This document shows positions 52,263 to 57,263 of a stretch of 57,263 nt of DNA, one piece after another; positions within the stretch are counted from its first letter, which is position 1, and every line of letters begins with the position of its first letter. The notes under the pieces are model-generated. The model was not told the origin of the DNA. It searched no databases and saw nothing but the letters and a program-made list of their open reading frames with translations. This stretch comes from Thermoguttaceae bacterium. Its GTDB lineage: Bacteria > Planctomycetota > Planctomycetia > Pirellulales > Thermoguttaceae. Location: contig JARKPK010000132.1 of assembly GCA_029975295.1 (NCBI GenBank), positions 1-57,263 of the forward strand, read 5' to 3'. The translations under genes and the position numbers were made by a program.

Positions 52263-53114
52263 TTAATCGACCGCGACTTCCTTCGATTCCCTTTTTGTGT
52301 TTCGGCGATTTCGCGCGGCCCCGGCCGCGGCCAGCTCCTCGGCCGAAATCGTGTTGACCACCTCTTGTCCAATGGCGTCGATGTCGATGATCAGCCGGTC
52401 GACTCGACTGACAAGGAATAGGTAAATAATCAACGCGGGAATTGCCACGAAGAGCCCAAAGGCGGTCGTCAACAGCGCCTCGCTGATGCCGTTGGCCAGG
52501 CGTTCGGGCCGTCCCATGGCGTCGCTTGTGGCGATGGCGTTGAACGCGGCGATCATGCCGGTGACCGTGCCCAGCAGTCCCAGCAGCGGACTGACGACAG
52601 AAATGCCGTTGATCACCCGCAAGTAGCGCCGCAAGCCGTTGGTAACGCGCTCGCCGCTGTCGATCACGGCTTGCTCAATTTCCACGGCGGGACGGCCCCA
52701 TTTGCGCACGGCCCCGGCGAGCACGATTGCCACGGGCGAACCGTTTTCTTCGCAAAGGCTTATCGCCTCGTCGCGATCGAGTTCGCCCGACTTGATCTGC
52801 TGAAGGAATCGCTTGACAAACGGCCGCGGAATCACGCGCCCGCGCCGCAGGCTGACAAGCCGCTCGAAAGTGAACGCCAGCAGTAAAAAGGAACAGACGG
52901 CAATCGGGTACATCAGCTTGCCGCCCTTGCGCATGATCTCCCAGAGATTGGCCGTGGGGATGGCCGATTGGTCGTCGGCCGGCTTCGCCGCCGATGCGCC
53001 GGCCGGCTGCGCCGGCTCGATTGAACCGAGTGTCACGGCCGGCTCGCCAGCCACCGCCACAACCGGCAGAAGACCGAGCAGAATGAGTCCAACTGCGAAA
53101 TACACGCGCCGCAT
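52263..53114 (-). CDS. MotA/TolQ/ExbB proton-channel family protein
   Basis: The 283-residue protein starts at ATG 53114, preceded by a perfectly spaced GGAGG; an ATG 15 bases upstream is less well placed. A cleavable signal (MRRVYFAVGLILLGLLPVVAVAGE) and a short periplasmic stretch precede the ExbB core. The core has a first helix (MYPIAVCSFLLLAFTFERLVSLRRG), a cytoplasmic loop, and two helices with the signature VINGISVVSPLLGLLGTVTGMIAAFNAIA and EALLTTAFGLFVAIPALIIYLFLVSRV. The extra N-terminal signal is common in planctomycete and Bacteroidetes ExbB. It is the first gene of the ExbB-ExbD-TonB-like operon, with a 283-base gap before exbD. Confidence 0.92.
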   Translation of the reverse strand: MRRVYFAVGLILLGLLPVVAVAGEPAVTLGSIEPAQPAGASAAKPADDQSAIPTANLWEIMRKGGKLMYPIAVCSFLLLAFTFERLVSLRRGRVIPRPFVKRFLQQIKSGELDRDEAISLCEENGSPVAIVLAGAVRKWGRPAVEIEQAVIDSGERVTNGLRRYLRVINGISVVSPLLGLLGTVTGMIAAFNAIATSDAMGRPERLANGISEALLTTAFGLFVAIPALIIYLFLVSRVDRLIIDIDAIGQEVVNTISAEELAAAGAARNRRNTKRESKEVAVD

Positions 53115-53570
53115 GGCCTGCGCCTCCATGCCCAGGTCGTCGCTGGGGAAGAACACCACTTCATCTTGTTCGGCACGCTACAATCGCTTCGGGCAACAAA
53201 CTTGCGCCCCGCGATTCGTTTTGCGCAGCTTGCGCCGCTTGCCTGGTTCAAGGGCGCTGGTTCGTTCATGAGAAGGACCTGGGCGGCTTGCAGCAGGCAA
53301 AAAGCAGCGTCTTTCCCTTTCGCCCGGCCTGGAACACTTCCGGCCCGGCGACCGTCCGGCAACCGGCCGCCTTCGGGGGACAATGGTGCGCGTTTTCGGA
53401 TGTGGTTCCATCCATGCCAGCCCGCTTTCGCGCGATGCTCGACTGTTGCATACCATATACGGGCGGTGTTATCCTCTTGTTCGCAGCGGCTGGGACCAAG
53501 GGCGCGGTGCGATTAGGGCCGATTTCCGTTTCTCCGATGCGAACCTGTTTGCAACTCTGCGGGGACTGCC
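53115..53570. other. Divergent intergenic region
   Basis: These 456 bases lie between the ExbB gene (minus) and the sulfatase gene (plus), and must hold promoters for both. Nothing beyond short GC-rich open frames is seen. Confidence 0.4.
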
Positions 53571-55043
53571 ATGAACAGACATCTTTGGGTTTGCCTGGGC
53601 TTGTGTTTCGGTTGGACTGCGTTGGTTGCTGCTGCCGAGTTGCCCAAACGCTTCAACGTGCTGATGATCGCCGTGGACGATTTGCGGCCCCAGTTGGGCT
53701 GTTATGGCGATCGATTCGTCCAGTCGCCGCATATCGACCGCTTGGCGGCTCGCGGGCTGGTGTTTGATCGGGCGTATTGCCAGGTTGCGCTCTGTTCTCC
53801 ATCGCGGATTGCTTTGTTGAGCGGGCTTCGACCCGATACGACGGGCATTTTCGAAATCGGCCCGACGCTGCGCAGCCGAGCTCCCAACGTCGTAACGTTG
53901 CCGCAACTGTTCCGGCTCAATGGCTACTTTGCCCGAAGTTTGGGCAAGGTGTATCACGTGGGGATCGACGATCCCGACTCGTGGAGCGTGCCTTCCTGGC
54001 ATTCGAAGAAGCCTCGCTACGGACCAGAAGGGCAGGCCAAGGTGCGCGATGCTTATGCCGCGATGAAAGCGGCCGGAAAGACCGAGCCGGAACGCGGCCC
54101 GGAAAAACCCTTTTACGCCGGCCCCGCTTTTGAAGCTCCAGACGTGGACGACGACGATTTGCTCGACGGCGACACAGCCCGCGAGGCGGTTGCCGCCTTG
54201 GCCGAACTGGCGCGCAAGCCGGAAACGCCGTTCTTTTTGGCCGTGGGATTCGCTAATCCCCATGTGCCCTGGGTGGCCCCGAAGAAGTACTGGGACCTGT
54301 ACGATCCCGATCGGTTGACGCTGCCCGAGTTTCGCGACAAGCCGCAGGATGCGCCGGCCTTTGCTGCGGTCAGCGGCAGCGACTTCTACTGGTACGGGAA
54401 TGTGCCGAAAGATCGTGTGATCACGCCCGAATTCGGCCGCCAATGTTTGCACGGCTATTTGGCCGCGATCAGTTACGTCGATGCCTTGGTGGGCCGCTTG
54501 CTTGCCGCACTCCAAAAGAATCAACTCGCTGAAAACACCATCGTCATCTTTTGGGGCGACCATGGTTACTACATGGGTGAACACGGCTGGTGGGGAGGAA
54601 AGCACAACAACTACGAAGGCGCCACCCGCGCGCCGCTCATCATCTCGGTGCCGGGCCAGAAGAACGCCGGAAAGCACTCGGCCGCCTTGATTGAGTTCAT
54701 GGACATCTACCCCACGCTGGCGGAGCTTTGCGGATTGAAGTGCCCCGAGCAGGTGGCCGGCGTGAGTTTCGCGCCGCTGCTGGACGACCCCGCCCGGCCG
54801 TGGAAGGCTATGGCCATCAGCCAGTATCGGAAGTCGAAGTATGTTGGCACGGCCATCCGAACCGATCGCTACCGCTACGTCGAATGGGTCGACGCTCAGG
54901 GGAACGTGGGCGGCGTCGAGCTGTACGATTACCAAACCGACCCGCAAGAACGACGCAATTGGGCGGCGACGGCCGATCCGGCGCTGCTCGACCAGCTTCA
55001 GAAACAGCTTCGCGGCGGCTGGCAGGCAGCCAAGCCCAAGTGA
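53571..55043 (+). CDS. Secreted sulfatase, iduronate-2-sulfatase type
   Basis: The 490-residue exported enzyme hydrolyses sulfate esters, probably on sulfated glycans, in the periplasm or outside the cell. The signal peptide is MNRHLWVCLGLCFGWTALVAAAE. Metal-binding Asp36-Asp37 lie in MIAVDDLRPQLGCYG. The formylglycine site is CSPSR with Cys75, so an FGE-type maturase would be needed. FFLAVGFANPHVPW and IVIFWGDHGYYMGEHGWWGGKHNNYEGATRAPLII carry the remaining metal and substrate residues. The ending LYDYQTDPQERRNWA is typical of the iduronate-2-sulfatase-like S1 subfamily. Length and motif order are normal, and it is expected to be active. The gene is monocistronic as far as can be seen. Confidence 0.93.
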   Translation: MNRHLWVCLGLCFGWTALVAAAELPKRFNVLMIAVDDLRPQLGCYGDRFVQSPHIDRLAARGLVFDRAYCQVALCSPSRIALLSGLRPDTTGIFEIGPTLRSRAPNVVTLPQLFRLNGYFARSLGKVYHVGIDDPDSWSVPSWHSKKPRYGPEGQAKVRDAYAAMKAAGKTEPERGPEKPFYAGPAFEAPDVDDDDLLDGDTAREAVAALAELARKPETPFFLAVGFANPHVPWVAPKKYWDLYDPDRLTLPEFRDKPQDAPAFAAVSGSDFYWYGNVPKDRVITPEFGRQCLHGYLAAISYVDALVGRLLAALQKNQLAENTIVIFWGDHGYYMGEHGWWGGKHNNYEGATRAPLIISVPGQKNAGKHSAALIEFMDIYPTLAELCGLKCPEQVAGVSFAPLLDDPARPWKAMAISQYRKSKYVGTAIRTDRYRYVEWVDAQGNVGGVELYDYQTDPQERRNWAATADPALLDQLQKQLRGGWQAAKPK

Positions 55044-55259
55044 GTTGGTCGCCTCGCGGAAGGCGCCAAGAGAGAGCCGGCCGACTTGCTTGTGGCCGAG
55101 AATCGCCGCCGCGTGAACAAACAGCGATGGGCCACCCGGCCGCTCAACAGCCCGTCGAAAGTGGCCCAAAGGTGGTGCGTGCCGGTATCGAAGACCTCGG
55201 GAAACACGCAGCTCGCATCGCTCGCGAAATCAACTTTTTCAATGGGCTGTCGAGGCCGG

Positions 55260-55478
55260 CTATTTGTCGATCCCTTCGATCCGCCGGCTGATGAGCACCG
55301 GGCGGCCGCCCTCGAAGCTCACCTCGATCATCACCCGGCCGTAGAAGCGGGCGCCGATCGCCTCGTCGAACAGCCGCCGCAACCTCTCTTCGGCCGTCCG
55401 CCGCATCCGCGAGACATGATCCTCCGCAGCGTCGGCCGGAGGATCAACCTGTTGCTGCTTCACGCGCGTGGTCGCCAT
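55260..55478 (-). CDS. Small hypothetical protein, third gene of metallopeptidase operon
   Basis: The 72-residue soluble protein starts at ATG 55478 (MATTRVKQQQVDPPADAAEDH). The N-terminal part is polar and helical (SRMRRTAEERLRRLFDEAIG); the C-terminal part is a short beta stretch (RFYGRVMIEVSFEGGRPVLISRRIEGIDK). No family is recognised. It lies 39 bases after the 106-residue gene in the same direction, and its GGAGGA-rich upstream sequence gives a good ribosome binding site. Its role is unknown. Position suggests it acts with the HEIGH peptidase and the 106-residue protein, for instance as an adaptor or inhibitor, but that is speculation. Confidence 0.6.
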   Translation of the reverse strand: MATTRVKQQQVDPPADAAEDHVSRMRRTAEERLRRLFDEAIGARFYGRVMIEVSFEGGRPVLISRRIEGIDK

Positions 55479-55517
55479 CTCGGTCCTCCTTGACCGTCAG
55501 TTCACTCAACCGATGAT

Positions 55518-55838
55518 CTAAATAATCGTGCCCGGAGGAAGCTTGTGCGGCTTTGACGGCGGTTTCATGGGCCGCACGGAAATGACCTCGGCCCCCAGCC
55601 GCTGCGCGACCAACGTTCCGGCCCGAATCGCCCAATCGTCCAAAACGGCGAAGAACGGACTGTCCAAGACGTATTCCGCGTTGATGCACCAAGAGGTTTC
55701 CGAGTCGAGAATCTTCTTGATCCCCCAGTCGTCGCACTCCCAGAACTGATTATCGCCCGAGCTGACGCCGTGATGCGTCAGCGAGGCCTCGACGCCGTAC
55801 AACTTGACCACAATCCGCGCCGGCACGAAATCGCTCAT
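55518..55838 (-). CDS. Hypothetical protein, second gene of metallopeptidase operon
   Basis: The 106-residue soluble protein starts at ATG 55838, overlapping the stop of the peptidase gene by four bases (ATGA), so translational coupling is likely. The sequence is beta-rich: MSDFVPARIVVKLYGVEASL, DNQFWECDDWGIKKILDSETSWCINAEYVL, FFAVLDDWAIRAGTLVAQRLGAEVISVRP. It ends in a Pro/Lys tail. I do not recognise the family. Two cysteines and several Trp residues are the only notable points. Tight coupling argues for a stoichiometric relation with the peptidase. Confidence 0.65.
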   Translation of the reverse strand: MSDFVPARIVVKLYGVEASLTHHGVSSGDNQFWECDDWGIKKILDSETSWCINAEYVLDSPFFAVLDDWAIRAGTLVAQRLGAEVISVRPMKPPSKPHKLPPGTII

Positions 55839-57046
55839 CTCCGGAATCCTTTGAGCAAGAGTTCGAACAGCTTCTGGTCGTCTTCCGCAATGCGCTCCGG
55901 CTCAACGAACAACTGCTCCAAACCGACCGAAACCACCTCGTGCGCATCGTGATCAGGATACTCGCGGGTGATGTATTGGTCGATCGGTCTCACCTGTGGA
56001 ACGCCGTCGGTTCGTTGACGATAGAACCAGCGATCTCCCACGCTGTCCTTCGTCGATCCCAACCCGAGGCTTCCTCCTCGCGTCACCTGCTTCCTCCACA
56101 TCTTCGCCTGCTCGTCCAGGCTCGGCAATCGCATGGAAAGGTCGTGGCCGATCTCATGCACAAACGCACGATCTGCGGCGTTCGGGTGGGCGAGGATCGC
56201 TCTCAGCGTCTCATTATACCCGGCGCCTTCGTCCTCGAGCGTCGGAACAATGATAACAGGAATCTCCGCCTGAGCCAAAACGTTTTTGCGGACAATGCGT
56301 CCGACGAATCGTGCAGCACGTTCCGCACGATCACGGACCGGACCGGGAAGCCCAGCCGTCTGCAAACGAATGTCGCTCTGGGCCGCTTCCGGCAGGTACA
56401 ACGCCGATCGCAACCGCTCTTTCTGCTGCCGATCCAGCTGATCGCGAACGACGGCCATCCGCTGTCGCGAATCTCTTCGATATTGCGGCGGCAGATCATC
56501 GATCGCCACGTCGGGCGCGGTCCTCTGCCGCTCCTCCCACATGGCTTTTCGCTGGAGAATCTCCCTGCGAATCTCTTCGACGCCGTGCTCTTCCTGTTGG
56601 AACGTCCGCTGCCGGCGGCGCTCCTCGTCGGGCAATCGGAAGTGATCTTGATAAGCCCGAACCCTATCGGCGATCGCGCGCATCAACCGCGCATGATCGC
56701 GGTTGAGGATGGCCTTTTCGGCGCGGGTCGTTCCCGGCAATACCGCCCCGGCGCCGGCGACATGCTGAAAGAGCTTCTGCCGCTGGGCGAGCATCAAGTC
56801 GATCTTTCGCCGCCGCTGGTCGCGTTCTTCCGGCGATTCGCTCCGCAGGTGTTCGATCGGCAGCAGGCGGCCTTCGGCGTCGATGAAGTCCTCCCATTCC
56901 GGCTCCCGCGGCACGGGCAGCCGCCGCAGCGCGTCGCAAAGTTGACCGGACCGATTCGGCCGAAAAGTCACGTGGGAAACCGACCCGTTTGCGGCCGAAC
57001 TTGCCTGAAGAGAATTCGGCCCTAATCCAAGGCCAAGAATATGCAC
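55835..57046 (-). CDS. Zinc-metallopeptidase-like protein with HEIGH motif and coiled-coil front
   Basis: The 403-residue protein starts at GTG 57046; a stop at 57056-57058 excludes a longer form. Residues about 40-215 are highly charged and helical, rich in Arg/Glu/Gln, and probably coiled coil. Residues about 245-403 form the catalytic-looking domain: PVIIVPTLEDEGAGYNETLRAIL, then DRAFVHEIGHDLSMRLP with HExxH at 297-301. A second conserved block, AHEVVSVGLEQLFVEPERIAEDD, has Glu370 as a possible third zinc ligand. Similar 'HExxH...EvvSmGlE.l...P' domains occur in phage head-morphogenesis proteins and MuF-type toxins. No other phage gene is present. The next gene overlaps by four bases. Function is uncertain; peptidase activity is inferred from the motif. 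Confidence 0.65.
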   Translation of the reverse strand: MHILGLGLGPNSLQASSAANGSVSHVTFRPNRSGQLCDALRRLPVPREPEWEDFIDAEGRLLPIEHLRSESPEERDQRRRKIDLMLAQRQKLFQHVAGAGAVLPGTTRAEKAILNRDHARLMRAIADRVRAYQDHFRLPDEERRRQRTFQQEEHGVEEIRREILQRKAMWEERQRTAPDVAIDDLPPQYRRDSRQRMAVVRDQLDRQQKERLRSALYLPEAAQSDIRLQTAGLPGPVRDRAERAARFVGRIVRKNVLAQAEIPVIIVPTLEDEGAGYNETLRAILAHPNAADRAFVHEIGHDLSMRLPSLDEQAKMWRKQVTRGGSLGLGSTKDSVGDRWFYRQRTDGVPQVRPIDQYITREYPDHDAHEVVSVGLEQLFVEPERIAEDDQKLFELLLKGFRR

Positions 57047-57263
57047 CGGCGCGGCCTAAGCCCGGGGGCCTGTGCTACCGCCGGAAGAACAGGATCGGTC
57101 ATACGCCCCGGACGAGAATCCCAATCAGAGGGCCAAGAGGATGACGCCCTTCGACGCGCATTGGCCTCGGCAATATGCCCCGGAAGAGAGGCCAAATAAG
57201 AAACTTGCCGCCAACTGTTGCCGATCGCAAACCGCTGTGGAACAGAAACTTAGTGGGCGATGT
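57047..57263. other. Window-edge flank
   Basis: This is the upstream flank of the peptidase operon. Imperfect repeats of a GCCCCGGAmGAGA-type word occur near 57081, 57106 and 57178 without regular spacing. No gene is recognised before the window ends. Confidence 0.35.

Noticed and set aside
57060..57263. Repeated GCCCCGGAmGAGA-type words at the right window edge, considered as a CRISPR or repeat array
   Set aside because: Only about three degenerate copies with irregular spacing (about 27 and 72 bases); no conserved repeat-spacer pattern.
1..57263. tRNA, rRNA, CRISPR arrays and prophage integrase/att sites
   Set aside because: No cloverleaf-like sequence, rRNA core, regular repeat array or integrase gene was recognised by eye on either strand.

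Overview
The window is about 57 kb of GC-rich chromosomal DNA with the gene content of a planctomycete, most likely Pirellulales-like. The taxonomic reading is inference. It rests on three DUF1080 domains in two secreted proteins, an iduronate-type sulfatase, a Tat-exported Gfo/Idh/MocA oxidoreductase beside a secreted HEAT-repeat protein, an ExbB/ExbD locus ending in a prenyltransferase-like protein, and many loosely packed single-gene units. No rRNA, tRNA or CRISPR array was recognised.

Layout. 1-4875 is an accessory island: an IS630-type transposase cut by the window edge, then a row of orphan polymorphic-toxin cassettes. These are a toxin-tail remnant with a SUKH-like immunity gene, a HINT-SitA6-like toxin with a double-CXXCG (SitI6-like) immunity gene, a HINT-GIY-YIG toxin with an Imm39-like immunity gene, and a broken HINT copy carrying a small insertion. 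The same HINT segment is reused as a direct repeat at each cassette join. 4856-9264 holds a very large secreted GH106-like glycoside hydrolase and a duplicated-domain basic protein. 10222-15555 holds trpE with a structured leader, an OSBS-like enolase-superfamily protein, a YbhN/MprF-type flippase-like membrane protein and manA.

15996-18291 is a compact membrane/lipid cluster (DUF1295, a Cfa/coclaurine-N-methyltransferase-like enzyme, DUF2177). It is followed by a B12-binding radical SAM protein, maf, a secreted unknown, a methyltransferase with a regulatory domain, and trpD. A serine-less alpha/beta hydrolase is divergent from trpD. 26673-35237 mixes envelope and secreted proteins (LysM, DUF1080) with a PIG-L deacetylase, a CBS-pair protein, a second enolase-fold protein lacking catalytic residues, and ispH. 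35466-41796 holds queE, an ABC ATPase with a giant FtsX-type permease, and a soluble prenyltransferase-repeat protein.

41904-44852 is a histidine kinase/NtrC-type regulator pair with a strong dyad upstream. 45459-49073 is the HEAT and Gfo/Idh pair. 49361-53114 is ExbB-ExbD plus a TonB-like membrane protein whose C-terminus is a squalene-cyclase-like toroid. 53571-55043 is the sulfatase. 55260-57046 is a three-gene operon headed by an HEIGH zinc-metallopeptidase.

Most of the genome is housekeeping plus secreted polysaccharide catabolism. The parts that most deserve attention are the toxin cassette array, the TonB/prenyltransferase fusion, the terminal metallopeptidase operon and the set of conserved but catalytically stripped enzymes.
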